A program made the translations under genes and the position numbers. DNA of 64,000 nt, taken from NCBI GenBank assembly GCA_964034945.1, contig OZ035961.1, forward strand, positions 75,456,188 through 75,520,187, read 5' to 3'. Source of the DNA: Chrysopilus asiliformis. Its lineage: Eukaryota > Arthropoda > Insecta > Diptera > Rhagionidae. The notes under the pieces were generated by a model. That model had not been told where the DNA came from. It saw only the letters and a program-made list of their open reading frames with translations, and searched no databases. This document shows positions 1-10,656 of the stretch, piece after piece. The first letter of the stretch is position 1; the number at the start of each line of letters is the position of its first letter.

Positions 1-122
1 GAAACAAATTCTCGTTCCCACAAAACAATTTCCTGAAATGTCAAAATTCGTCTCCGGAGACCAAGAGATAGATATCAAAACGTTTTGAAGACCGGAGACG
101 CATTGAAGAAACTCTCTCATTA

Positions 123-577
123 AGGCCGCCCTCCATTACCATGACTTCGGCAACTGCAAAAAAATAGAGACACATTTATGTGAAGATACGTTGACGAGAA
201 AGGGAGATAAGAATCAACTGCAAAAATTTGTCGGCAACTGCAAGAATAATTTCCCCTGTTTTTTTATGGCGATTTCTACTACAATCACACATTGTCCCTG
301 TAAGTGAATAGTAAGCACGGACACATTCAAACTGTTATTATAGCGTGATGTCATTTTTCTCCTTCGCATGCATAGTCAAAAGCTTTGTTACCTTGCCAAT
401 TTGAACATTATATTCATAGCATAAGGTTTGATATGATTGCTATAAAATTGTAAAACTGGAAGCGATAGCGTTTAACTTGTATTCAGTCATTCCTTTTTAG
501 ATCTACATAAGTCTATCTTGCTCTAGTTTCCTGCATTTTTTTGCAGTTACAGAAGTCATGGTAATGGAGGAAAGCCT
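123..577. mobile_element. PIF/Harbinger-like MITE, 455 bp
   Basis: The two ends form inverted repeats of about 43 bp: the left end begins AGGCCGCCCTCCATTACC, and the right end read on the other strand begins AGGCTTTCCTCCATTACC. Both continue through ATGACTTC to AACTGCAAAAAAAT. A 3-bp duplication TTA flanks the element at 120-122 and 578-580, which is the target preference of PIF/Harbinger transposons. There is no reading frame inside, so it is non-autonomous. It sits in GAGAC-rich sequence that continues on both sides. Confidence 0.7.
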
Positions 578-587
578 TTAGTAGCTA

Positions 588-730
588 CACGGCAAAAAAC
601 TTAAGTCTCCCAAGAGACCCTAGAGACTTGATACTTGGAGACAAATCTCCGGTCTCCGAAGTGTATATACAGGTCTCTTTGCATGCAGAGGCGAAATTTT
701 TGGTCTAAGAGACCAAAGTCTCTCGTCGTG
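588..730. repeat. Short CACGG-ended GAGAC-rich repeat
   Basis: This stretch starts CACGGCAAAAAACTTAAGTC and ends GTCTCTCGTCGTG, with TA on both sides. It is full of GAGAC/GTCTC words that form imperfect inverted repeats. Its first 12 bases are the same as those of the elements at 24181 and 41632. The internal sequence differs, so membership in one family is only possible. Confidence 0.35.
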
Positions 731-759
731 TATCTCTACCCTTAAGGTTTTCGACAAAT

Positions 760-1012
760 TTTCAAAAAACTGTATGGGAGATACCCGTTGTTTTTCCAAA
801 AGCTGGTAGACAACTACGATTTTTATAAAACTTATTCATAAAAAATGTCAAGTCGCTATGTCAACATGTTCTCGAGTTATTTAAGATACGCAAAGTGGAC
901 AGATCGACAGACAGAGACAATTGCACGAACATCCTCATAATTTTGCCTGAAACGGATTTCATAGTGATCAAAAAGTTTCAATCTGACTGCGTTCCTGAGT
1001 CAGCCTTTGTCA
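760..1012 (+). repeat. Dispersed repeat family E, copy 1
   Basis: This matches, in inverse orientation and with divergence, the stretch at about 5040-5290. Shared words include CTCGAGTTATTTAAGATAC, ATCCTCATAATT and GAAACGGAT, in the same order and spacing. No coding frame is recognisable. Type of element unknown. Confidence 0.5.
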
Positions 1013-1319
1013 TGAATATAATACTCTCGCTCTATAAAAAAAGAAAGTAAGAATTGGTTGGAAAAACGCAAAACCCAAGATAGGTTATCCTTAGACGATC
1101 TACTTGAATCTAATTAAACTTGGCTTTCATTATGTTTTTATACGAAGTAAAAATTGAAAAATTTCGTCCAAAAACATTTTATATTTCGCGAAAATATCTG
1201 TCATCTATCGGTCCGTTAGTTTGTGTACAAGATTGGAATGGAGTGATCCTGATGCCATTAACCTGATGATTCAGGACAGCCTCGGATTGAGGCATGTTGT
1301 TTGGGGGTGTCGGAAACTA

Positions 1320-2103
1320 CACTCTAGAAAATTTTATTGTAATTTTACCCCTATTATCGTAGGAAACCATTTTCCTACGATAATAGGGGTAAAATTACAC
1401 CGAGTCGTAATGGCTTAAAAGCTATGCATTTTTACTCATTTTGTGGCGTACAAAAGCCTCTTTTACGGGGGAACCTTAAGCTAAATAAGAAGTAAAAGTA
1501 CAATACGGGTGTAATTTTACGACATGGATGTTTAAAATTACCACATTTTTGTTGTAATTTTCCTCCTATTTGGTAGCAATACCGCGTCTTAAAGGTGTAA
1601 TTTTACGACATTTTTTGTTTAAAATTACACCGAAAATGGTATTAGAATTTCTCGGCTTATACGGTCTGCAAAAACAAAAATATTATATTATTTTTGCGGA
1701 TGTTTTCACATCCAAATTTCCCGGGCATGTCTGCCATGTGGCAGGCGCCACACAGGATTTTGGTAGAGTAAAACTCGATTCGAGTATTTATACTCCGATG
1801 CCACAAACCTTATGCGAATTATAAGGTTAAGGTTAAATTGTCCGTACAATAATGCAAAAATACCCTGCGAGCGTGTTTTTACACCAAAATGAGAGTAAAA
1901 ATACGAATATTGGTCGAAATTTTACGCAAGGTTTAAAATTACCCTATTTCTAGTGTAAGATTAATGTTTTTTGGGTGATTTTACAACTTAAATGGTGTGC
2001 GAGCTAAATTCTGATTTTTTTTCGAAATTTTACGACGTTTTTGCAAATTTACCCCGTTTTTACCCCATTTTTCGGTTTAAATTCAAATTCATTTTCTACA
2101 GTG
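1320..2103. mobile_element. CACTA-like non-autonomous element, copy 1
   Basis: The ends are CACTCTAGAAAA and TTTTCTACAGTG, a 12-bp inverted repeat with one mismatch, flanked by the dinucleotide TA at 1318-1319 and 2104-2105. A related copy at 44337-45202 has the same ends but is flanked by CA, so the duplication really is 2 bp and is not a fixed TA target. CACT ends with a 2-3 bp duplication fit the CACTA (EnSpm) superfamily. Near the left end lies a perfect palindrome with arms of about 28 bp (1339-1399). The rest is built from reiterated words such as GTAATTTTAC and TTTAAAATTACACCG. No transposase frame. Confidence 0.65.
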
Positions 2104-2105
2104 TA

Positions 2106-3687
2106 AACCATTGTCCTGGAATATTCAATTTAGGATTAAAATTTATTAAACATTAAAAAAGCGCTCACTAAAAATGCACAAAACACAATACTCCAGCCGG
2201 GTGTTGCTGTATATCATATATTTTTATGCTTTTGCGGTGCATTTTTTAACGTATTTTTACCTGGAGCACATGTAATTTGAAAATTATTTAGAACAGCCTT
2301 ATTGCTTCCAGCAGAATACGAGTATAATGGCGGTATAAAAGCAAATATTTCCTTTCAAAAAGCGTTTAAAAATCAGAGGAAAATCTACAAGAATTCTGTT
2401 TTCAAACTACTTGTAAACCCTCTGAGCCACTGAAAACCATAAAAACAGAATCAATCCTCATTAATTTTGTTGATCTACTTAATTTCAAACCCACTCAGAG
2501 ATACCGTTTGATAGACAAACTGTTTTATGCTTTTAAACAACATTTGTAGCAAGTAATGATATCGATTTATCCTTGAAAAGATCACATCTTTACCGGAATA
2601 TTTTCAGTTTCTAAATGAGATTTGATTTAAGAAATGTTTTCACGAATATTTTTTACAAATGCCTCTCAACTATAATGCGTCATATTTGCAAGAAAGGTTG
2701 AAGTCAGATGCTTATAATTACAGTGTTCGAAAAAAAACTCGAATTTAAATTCTTGATCTCAAGATGAGAGGTGATTAACAGTTTTCAGTCATCTAATGCT
2801 GAAAAAATGTTCACTTTAACCTTTCAAACGGCGAATTGTCGAAAAGTCGAGCGTACTATTTTGAGCAGTTTGAAATATTTTTCCCAGGCGGAAAACTTAA
2901 CCTTCGCCGATCAGAAACGCAAATGTTAGGCATGGATCAGAATATGATCGTAAGTAATCGTCGTTAGTAATCTATCTATCTATCCATCTGTCTGTATCTC
3001 TAAATATCTTTTCAAAGTTGTAAGTGTTATATTTCAATTTCATTTCTTATAAATACAGTTGGCCTCGCCCGAACCCACCGAAAACAATTCGAAAAAATGC
3101 ATTTTTCATTTCCAATTTCGTACATACATTTCTGTTTCAGATATTTCCAGGTTTCTAATTTTGTTTCTATTAAATCAAAGATTCAATTCAAAGGTCAAAT
3201 GGATGCCATTAATGTTGCTTAGCGAAAATGTCTCATTAGGTAAAGGTAGATATTTTGGGGACGCCTGTCTATTGGCCCATCGGCCAATCTTTGGTGGATG
3301 GGTGGTCGCGTGAATTTTTTTAATATCGAAAAAATACAAAGAAGCTGGGAGTGGTTGGTTGATTGGCTGCAAATTGATTCCCAAACAAAAAGGTTAAGTC
3401 GAGATAAAACAACAAAATTAAGAGCTTTCGGGATCAGTTTTGAAATGTTGTCACCTAAGATACTCAAATCTTTTTCCTTAGATCGTATTTGATCGTATTT
3501 GACGTGGTGGAGTTTCTCAGGCTTGTGGTCGAGGTCGCCTGTATTTAAAGTTGTTCGAATCGAATGCGATTTCCAATTGGTTTGCAAAACTTTGGCCACC
3601 TCCGCCATTGAATTCGGGTTTTTGATATTTCGACTTTGCTTAATTGTTTTTAGATCTTAGATTTTTCATCAATAATTGAATTTTTAA
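2106..3687. other. No gene or classified repeat seen
   Basis: AT-rich sequence with short chance frames only. A small TCTA/TCTG microsatellite lies at about 2966-2995. The overlapping frames on both strands at 3059-3608 show no recognisable domain and no splice structure that I trust. Confidence 0.4.
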
Positions 3688-3910
3688 ACATAACAAAAGC
3701 TATAATTGCCAATCTGGCAATTATTGAAAACCCGTATGGTGATTTAATTGAACGGCGTATCAAAATTTCATTTGAATTCAAATTTTCCAATAAGATTTTT
3801 TTAAAACTTGTTCCAATCGGATTTTGATGTATGGGAGTTTTATGTAGAATCATATTCTAAATAACTTTTGTTCTTACACTTTTTTGATAGAATGCACAGT
3901 TTTTGAGATA

Positions 3911-4524
3911 CACCAATACCTCGCTTTGCGTCTTTTCGTTTTGCGTTTTTTCGAAGTTGCGTCGCTGCTGAATTAGTACTAATTTTCACTGTGCGTCGTT
4001 AGATTTTCGAAGTTGCGTTGTTTTGGGTTCGAGTCTTTATTTTTTTTTTTTTTGAAATTTTTTGAAATTTTCTTTTTTTTTCTAAAAGATGGCACGACTT
4101 TTCTTTCTAATTGCGCCATGCCATCAAAACTCGGGGATTCCCTTTCTAACTGAAAATCAACGCAATTTTAATACAGTTTTATTTTCACTTTGTTTTGCTA
4201 ATTTTAGAGGTCAGTTTCAATTAGTGTGTTGTTCTTTTTTTTAAAAGAGAATAATAAATTTTTATAAATTTTTACGGGTTGTTTCTGGTTACAAAAAAGG
4301 TAAATATTTTTCCAATTTATTTATTGGCAGAGTTATATTATTTTTGTTTTTTAAATGTTTACTTTGTTCAATTTTCTTTTTAAAAAGTAGTATTTTCGTA
4401 ACCCTGGAACCTATCTTCGATCTTTACATGGTTTGCTATAGAAAATCATAATTCACTTTGCGTCATTTCAATTTGCGTCGTGTTTTTTTGGAACGTAACC
4501 ACGACGCAAAGTGAGGTATTGGTG
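3911..4524. mobile_element. TA-flanked MITE inserted in repeat family P
   Basis: The ends are inverted repeats: CACCAATACCTCGCTTTGCG on the left and, read on the other strand, CACCAATACCTCACTTTGCG on the right. TA lies at 3909-3910 and at 4525-4526. The copy of the host repeat at 32010-32030 reads straight through this point (GAGATATTC), so the empty site is visible in the same window and confirms insertion with TA duplication. Tc1/mariner-type targeting is likely. Internal AT- and GCGTC-rich sequence carries no frame. Confidence 0.75.
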
Positions 4525-4661
4525 TATTCGCGAAAAACATTTTCGTTCCTATGGGGGGTACCCCCCGTAATGGTCCATTTTTGCCCATTAACGAACTTAG
4601 CCTCGCATTTTACGAAATTTCAAGTCTCTAGCTCAATCCGTGCGCCCACAATCCGCGCCAC

Positions 4662-4818
4662 AGACGGACAGACAGACGGACAGACAGACGGACAGACAGA
4701 CGGACAGACAGACGGACAGACAGACGGACAGACAGACGGACAGACAGACGGACAGACAGACGGACAGACAGACGGACAGACAGACGGACAGACAGACGGA
4801 CGGACGGACGGACGGACA
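4662..4818 (+). repeat. 12-bp minisatellite (GACGGACAGACA)
   Basis: About twelve nearly perfect tandem copies of a 12-bp unit, ending in a short run of GACG. Because the unit is divisible by three, all frames stay open and give artificial repeats such as TDGQ or LSVR; none of them is a gene. The homologous position in copy B (32202-32232) has only a few GACG units, so the array expanded locally. Confidence 0.9.
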
Positions 4819-4989
4819 TGCAGAAATTAATTATTTTTATCATTCTAAACACACTGGTGTAATTCATTTTTGTGTGTGATGACGGGATCTTGGCGTTACA
4901 AACGGTAAGGCAAAGTTAATATACCCTTTGGTTTCACCATACGGGTATAAAAAAATTGTCACTTCTTTTTAGTTGGTTTGCATTCGTAG

Positions 4990-5460
4990 AATTTTTACTT
5001 TTCTCTTCTATAGAAGAAAAGTTTCGTATTCATTACCGAGACCGACTTGAGAACAGGGGCAGATAGAAAATATCTGATCAGTACGAGATCCGTTTCAAGA
5101 ACAATTATGAGGAAGTCCGTGTCGGTCTTTCCGTTCTATGTATCTTAAATAACTCGAGAACGCGTTTCTAGCGACTAGAATTTTTTTTTTTGCATAAATT
5201 TTACAAAAATTTTAGTTTTCTGTCAACTTTTGAAAAAGTAACGGTAGCTCTCCTATACCATTCTTTTGAAAACCGTTTTTTGAAAATTTCTCGAAACCTA
5301 TTCGATTTTGGGAGAAAATGAATATAACGAAATTTAAGGAATATAAAATTTTCTACATTTTCTTCTTTAGAGGTAACGGTTCTCAAGATATTTAAAAAAA
5401 ATCGGTTTTTTGGCTGAAAACGTTTTCAATGAAACTAAAAATCTTTATTTCAATTTCTAA
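4990..5460 (-). repeat. Dispersed repeat family E, copy 2
   Basis: The reverse complement matches 760-1012 over most of its length. It includes a block of stacked phrases (GATCCGTTTC, ATGAGGA, TATCTTAAATAACTCGAGAA) and extends further to about 5460. Similar wording recurs around 29160-29510. Non-coding. Confidence 0.5.
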
Positions 5461-5640
5461 GAAAGAAATGTAGGAAACAGTATGGCAAAACTATATAAAA
5501 TTATTATTCAGTCACAATTTCTCCTCAATGCTTTACAATGCTTGGTCAATTTTTTTTATATACATATAACTACAAATCTTAAAACTAACATCTTTATATA
5601 CATATAAAAACATCTGATCAACACATGACTTCCTTATAAA

Positions 5641-6205
5641 GGGTCTTTCAATAAGGACATAACAATTATGTATTTTAATAAAAACGCACCCTAAAACTTT
5701 TTTTAGAATCTGGCAATGCTAAAACGTCAGTCAAGGTTTACATTTTTATCATGGTGAAGTTTACGAACGAGCAATGCCACATAGCTGGTCAAACAATTGA
5801 TCTATTGAAGGAGAAGTTCGGTAATCGTGTAATTTCGAGAAATGGTCCGGTCGAATGGCCACCTCGCTCATGCGATTTAACGCCGTTGGATTTCTTTTTA
5901 TGGGGTTATGTTAAGTCGTTGGTTTATGCCAACAAGCCAATAACGTTAGAGAAGCTCAGAAACAAAGTCGAACGCGAAATTGCCAACGTTCCGGCCGATA
6001 TGTGTGGAAGAGTGGTGGAAAATGGGCTCCAAAGAATCAATCAGTGCAATGCTCGCGGTGGCCATATGAACGACATCGAATTTCATACTTAAATGTAACA
6101 TATCCACTACACCTGGAATAAACTTTTTGCCATGAACCCAATTTAACCGCCTATAAAAAACAACCCCGCTTCTACTGGATTTAAAACACCGCTCAAAGAG
6201 AAAAC
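5641..6205 (+). mobile_element. Internally deleted IS630/Tc1/mariner-superfamily element
   Basis: The left end begins GGGTCTTTCAATAAGGAC, typical of the insect transposons whose transposases carry an N-terminal helix-turn-helix. The coding remnant at 5751-6092 lies inside. I could not find a matching inverted repeat on the right, so the right limit is only approximate and the right end may be lost. Confidence 0.5.
5751..6092 (+). pseudogene. Transposase remnant with internal deletion (DDE/D type)
   Basis: The frame starts MVKFTNEQCHIAGQ, which looks like the start of the helix-turn-helix region of an insect transposase. It then jumps directly to the C-terminal catalytic part, with NGPVEWPPRSCDLTPLDFFL and WGYVKSLVYANKP. 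The C-terminal acidic residue region (DLTPLD) is present, but the first two catalytic aspartates and most of the DNA-binding domain are missing. Only 113 codons remain, where such proteins are normally about 330-400. This is therefore an internally deleted, inactive copy. The single open frame across the junction shows that the deletion kept the frame. Assignment to the superfamily is confident; the subfamily is not. Confidence 0.7.
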
Positions 6206-6215
6206 TGGGTGACAA

Positions 6216-7741
6216 AATTGCTTATGAATAGTAATAAATTATTCAACACCATCGAATTAAAACTAAATCAGAGAAGTCTATTCAGCCCAGGAAATCTCAG
6301 CCCATCTTTATACATACGTTTGTTATTTCGTTTGAGAATTTTCGCCAAAATATCTCAAAATATGAAAAAGAAAAGTGAATTACGAGCGACACAATTTTTG
6401 AAGTGCGATGGTATTTTGTGGGAACTCTGCAGCCACCTCAGACTTGGACACCAGTCCTGCTAAATTAACCTTTTTAACGTGTCGTAGGCTTGTTAAGCTA
6501 ACGGCCTGGACAAATCTCTTTTTCAGCTTTTTCCTTCCGCTCACGATGACCGATGAATGCTGACAAATTTTTAACGCGCATGTTTCCCAGTTGCCGTAAT
6601 TGCCAGACCTCACCTGCCCGTTTCGTGATGTGAAGTTTTTTTTTCTGTTATTTTTTTTTGTGAGTTTGTTTCAACACACACTTTTTTGATGTTTTTATTT
6701 TGTCGCTTGGAGGTATATTGTCATTATACTTTGTTATTATTGTTATTGTTGTTGGCGACTGTACTTATAATTTAATTACTTCATTTCGGGTCGATACAAT
6801 TAAAGTGCCCGTCACTCAATTCTACACCTGTACGTGAGACCAACGAAAACTACTCGTATTTCCATTAACGATTGTTGTACGTATGATTACAGCACAGTTA
6901 CTTGCTTCATTTCTTAAAGGTGATAATAATAGGTCCACCAAAAAATTCAAAGGTATTGAACTTAAGTATTGATTAACAGCGAGTATTAATTTGACGAACC
7001 GCCATCAATGGACTGGAACTCGTGTCAATTGCATTAAGACTTTCCAATTGTTTCTGATCGTTTTCAGAATCGTCTTTTGGCTTACCTTAAATTCGTGTCA
7101 AATATAAGAATAGAGAACCAATTACAGAAGAGATGGATGGGTTCATATTTGATTGTTTCATTTCGATTTAATGTACGTGACCGACGACAGTTTTTTTTAG
7201 ATATTCGAAACCCAAAAAACTAATCAGTCGTGGCGTGTCCTGGCCCGCATTTGACACCCAATGGTTCTTGCTTTATTTTTGACGTGGATACGTCTTGGAT
7301 TTTGGTTATGGGGGTACAAATTAGAAAATCGGCTTGCTGCCATGATAACAAATTTGCAATCGATGAAACTCGATAGTTTGTGGTGACATCCGAACAGAAA
7401 CTGTGTTATAAGATCCGGCCTACATTAAAGCATTGTTTAGGGTATTTTGTTATGTTAAACTATGTTCCATTATCTTTTTAAGAATCAAAATCTAAATTTT
7501 CACTGCCGCTGCTATGCTGTGTTTGCTGCTTGTAGTACAGATTTCACATTTATACTCTTTTTATGCTCCTCCTTTGTGTGTATTGAATCTGATGTATTAA
7601 ATGTCATGTTATTTCGTTCTTTTCGCTCTTAAAAGTGTCGCTCTTAACGGCAAAATCGTTTGCTGTGGTTTCCGACTCTCGTTCTTGGGAACGAAAATGA
7701 TTTCTATTTAAGTTTTCGCTTCTTATTTAAAGCGGTTTGGG
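6216..7741. other. Unclassified non-repetitive stretch
   Basis: No recognisable gene. A - strand frame at 6380-6613 has a fairly protein-like composition (basic, with the segment RKKLKKRFVQ) but no family match and no convincing splice sites. The part at about 6480-7450 is richer in G+C than its surroundings and free of obvious repeats, as expected of unique intergenic or regulatory sequence. Confidence 0.3.
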
Positions 7742-7749
7742 GGTCTCGC

Positions 7750-8969
7750 CAGTGATGCTATATCGAGGGGAATTCCCCTTTTTGCGGGGAATTTGACTAT
7801 AAAAATTGTTAATAGGGGAAAAGGGGAAAACGCTTCAAAACGAGGGGAAACGATTTACAACGAGGGGAAAATCTTCGCCTTTCAACTAAATCCGAAATAC
7901 TTTTATAAAATTACGGAAAAGTAGAAGTACAAATAATTAAAAACAATTACAATCCAATTCCAAGCTTAGGCAAAGGTAAAGAGTGAAGGAAATGCCCTTA
8001 TTTATGCATTTACCACTTTATATGTAATGATCTTATTACAATTGTAAAGTACACACCAATCTTTTAAACGAAAACACTTTAAGATGGCTTTGGAATGTAC
8101 GTTTAACCGATTTTTCAGTGTAGGTACTTTTTAACCGTTTTGAAAAAAGCACATTAAAAAGTACCATTTCTCATCTTATTCAAAGTAATTACTTTAAACT
8201 ACTTGAAAAGACTTTGATGGAAAGTAGTTTCCATGAAAGTTCATTGACACATATTTTTTGTTCGTTTTTCGGATTTCTTAAATATATTTTCAATAAAAAT
8301 ATTTTAAATTGCAAATCAGCAGAAGTGCTTTGTTTAAATTATGTAAAAATCAATTAAATCGATAATTTCTTGGTCATCTTTAAAATTTGGCTTAATGTTC
8401 TAATTTCGACCAATATTCACCAGAAGAATGAATGGACCAGTGACAAAGTGCCCGAAATACAAAAATCGAGTTCCAGTCGCCACTTGATTTCGTTTTTTTC
8501 CATTTTTTGATATTTTTATATTTTTTAAATTCAAAATACGGAAATAATTTTTACCGAATTTAAGGAGGACAGGATAATTTTAAGCTCGAAAGCAAAGGAA
8601 CTACCTTGATTTATAAATTTGTGACTTGCTTTGATTATTATCCAATTGTGAATCCCGGCTTCTTTTCATATCTTATTTGACGTTTGGTTGGAGACCCGTC
8701 ACGTTGTTATCGGGAATACAATTAACGAGTATTTTGTTAAAACTTTACAAAATATAAAATTATTTCCTAATTTGTGCTTTTTTCTCTTAAAAGACTTTAA
8801 CATGAGTCCAGAGGAAAATAATTTCTGGTTTTAATAAATGAATTCTTTATTTATAATTCGTTGTTTTTATAGGGGAAAAATGAGGGGAATTTCGTCATTG
8901 AAAAAGGGGAAAAAGGGGGATTTCGTCATTTGGAAAGGGGAATTTCACTAAAGGTACATAGCATCACTG
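7750..8969. mobile_element. hAT-superfamily non-autonomous element with 8-bp TSD
   Basis: The ends are CAGTGATGCTAT on the left and, read on the other strand, CAGTGATGCTATGT on the right. A perfect 8-bp target duplication, GGTCTCGC, lies at 7742-7749 and 8970-8977. CA-G-TG-like ends with an 8-bp duplication are diagnostic of hAT transposons. Both subterminal regions are packed with AGGGGAA words (7770-7875 and 8875-8945), which is how hAT transposase binding sites are often arranged. The 1.2-kb interior has no transposase frame, so mobility would depend on a related active copy. Confidence 0.85.
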
Positions 8970-9010
8970 GGTCTCGCATAAAATCCCAGTAAACCAAAAG
9001 ATTCATTTTT

Positions 9011-9347
9011 GATACAAAAAATGAATCATTCTTCTGAGCGTTTTGTTCGAATTTGAATTTAGAAAATGATCATAAATGTTTCAACTTGCGGACCAAAGTG
9101 TCCCTCTTTTCTAAATCATTTTTAAGATTCATTTTTGCGATCATCAAACGTTCAAAAATGAGTATATAAACTGGGAGGCGTGGCCTGCTTATATACTCAT
9201 TTTTGAACGTTTGATGATCGCAAAAATGAATCTTAAAAATGATTTACAAAAGAGGGACACTTTGGTCCGCAGGTTGAAACATTTATGATCATTTTCTGAA
9301 TTCTGATTCCAACGAATCGCTCAGGAGAATGATTCATTTTTTGTATG
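9011..9347. repeat. Long inverted repeat (foldback element)
   Basis: Two arms of about 158 bp (9011-9169 and 9190-9347) are reverse complements with only scattered mismatches, separated by about 20 bp (ACTGGGAGGCGTGGCCTGCT). The inner two thirds are almost perfect; the outer 50 bp are more diverged. A transcript would fold into a hairpin. No terminal signature or target duplication was resolved, so it could be a foldback transposon or a tail-to-tail duplication. Confidence 0.8.
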
Positions 9348-9376
9348 TTCTTGTTATATGATGTTTTATACTCCAT

Positions 9377-9613
9377 TCAGCTAAATTGGAGCGAAACACC
9401 TCTTCTTGACTTGGATTCGTCAGAATCCGAGAAAACTTCACAATTTTCAGATTCACTTATCACATCATTGTCATTAGAAGTCAGGGGATCCCCGAAAATT
9501 TCTCGAGAATTTTCGGAAGTACAAATTGGAGATTGCTGGCTATCGGTTGAATAAACACTTTTAACTTGTGTTATTCTTTTCACAATCTCCCCAGCATTAT
9601 GCTCCGACGTTTC
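9377..9613 (-). CDS. Possible acidic, serine-rich coding remnant
   Basis: This - strand frame reads ...EIVKRITQVKSVYSTDSQQS... and then an acidic serine-rich run (ISESENCEVFSDSDESKSRR) before its stop. It is open from about 9613, upstream of its first methionine. Acidic serine-rich N-termini are common in transposases such as piggyBac, but no catalytic motif is present, so the identity is not established. It abuts the foldback element, which may be part of the same mobile unit. It could also be chance. Confidence 0.25.
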   Translation of the reverse strand, partial: ETSEHNAGEIVKRITQVKSVYSTDSQQSPICTSENSREIFGDPLTSNDNDVISESENCEVFSDSDESKSRRGVSLQFS

Positions 9614-10408
9614 ATTTTTGATTTTTATTTATAATTAATATAAAATCACCTTTATTTTAAACCGCACTTACTCAACACAGTTTTTTGAACTGAAAACAGC
9701 ATATAAAGAAAATGGCACACAAACTGTAGTTATTTCTTTCGCTTTTATTAATGACAATTCAAACAGAATTCGAATTTTGATCTTTAAGTGAACTACATAA
9801 GTTCTATTATTCTTAACTGTGACTAAAAATGAAACAAAAGCTGCCGTATTCTTCTGTCAAACATTTTCCTGCTAACTTTTAAAAATGAATATAAAATGAA
9901 ACATTTGTGAACAAAAAATATGAAAAACTTTGACGGTCGGCTTTATATACTAGATACCGTTCGTTCATAAGTTGAAAATACTTGAGAATACATTGTCGTC
10001 CCTTTCAGAGCTGATTTTCTCTGTCGCACAAAACGATCAGTAAACGCTCATATTTGATGAACGTTCATTTTTTGGTTTAGTGGGATGAATGAAAGCTTCG
10101 AGCGATGGCTTTTTGGTATGATGCACACACACCTGTAAGTATGCATTTTACTAGTGAGAGAACGATATTTCACTCCCAGCATTATAGTTGTGTTCAGGGT
10201 TGTGAGATTTTTGATCTTCGAAATCGTAGTAAATCGGCCGAAAAATAGTAGTAGAATCGATGAAATAGTAGTAAACTGATGTAAAACCTTCGTCATTTAT
10301 AAATAATTTGAACGAAAGACTAGAAATGGGAGTGTTTTGAACACTGAATGTATGATATTTATTTCATACTTCTCTTATCATAAACCAATTACTTATAAAT
10401 AAAATTAT
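9614..10408. other. No feature supported
   Basis: AT-rich sequence without a gene. Around 10196-10285 there is a run of AGTAGTAAA/AGTAGTAGAATCGAT words preceded by CAGGGTTGTGAG. That resembles the start of a hAT element, but no matching right end was found. Confidence 0.3.
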
Positions 10409-10656
10409 TATACCCGTATGGTGAAACCGAATATCTCAAAAACGGTGCATCTTATCAAAAAAGTGCAAGAACAAAAGTTATTTAGGATATGATTCTACAT
10501 AAAACTCCCATACATCCGATTGAAATAAATTTAAAAAAAATCTTATTTTTTGACTTCAAAGTGGAATTTTGGTACAACTGTTCGCCGTTCACTTAAATCA
10601 CCATACGGATTTTCAATAATTGCCAGATTGGCAATTATAGCTTTTGTTATGTTTTA
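10409..10656 (-). repeat. Dispersed repeat family P, copy C (shortened)
   Basis: Read on the - strand, this carries both termini of family P: AAACATAACAAAAGCTATAA, the near-palindrome TTGCCAATCTGGCAA, and at the other end CACCATACGGGTATAA. The interior with the minisatellite is missing. Compared with copy A the sequence jumps from the terminal CCCGTATGGTGAAACC directly to the ATATCTCAAAAACGG segment. Confidence 0.65.

Larger units (their letters stand above)
3688..4952 (+). repeat. Dispersed repeat family P, copy A, with nested MITE and minisatellite
   Basis: The left end reads AAACATAACAAAAGCTATAA, followed by the near-palindrome AATTGCCAATCTGGCAATT and CCCGTATGGTGATTT. The right end is GGTTTCACCATACGGGTATA, so the CCCGTATGGTGA word is inverted between the two ends. 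Related copies lie at 30735-32345 (same strand) and 10409-10656 (opposite strand, shortened). More diverged ones lie at 20560-20970 and 46310-46690. This copy is interrupted by a MITE (3911-4524) and carries a 12-bp tandem array (4662-4818). It has no coding capacity, and its class is unknown. Confidence 0.6.

Noticed and set aside
3059..3608. Four overlapping open frames on both strands
   Set aside because: Mutually overlapping, no domain, no splice or start context; AT-rich chance frames.
4480..4879. Long overlapping frames on both strands (TDGQTDGQ..., LSVRLSVR..., QTDRQTDR...)
   Set aside because: They are read through a 12-bp tandem array, whose unit length keeps every frame open. No coding constraint.
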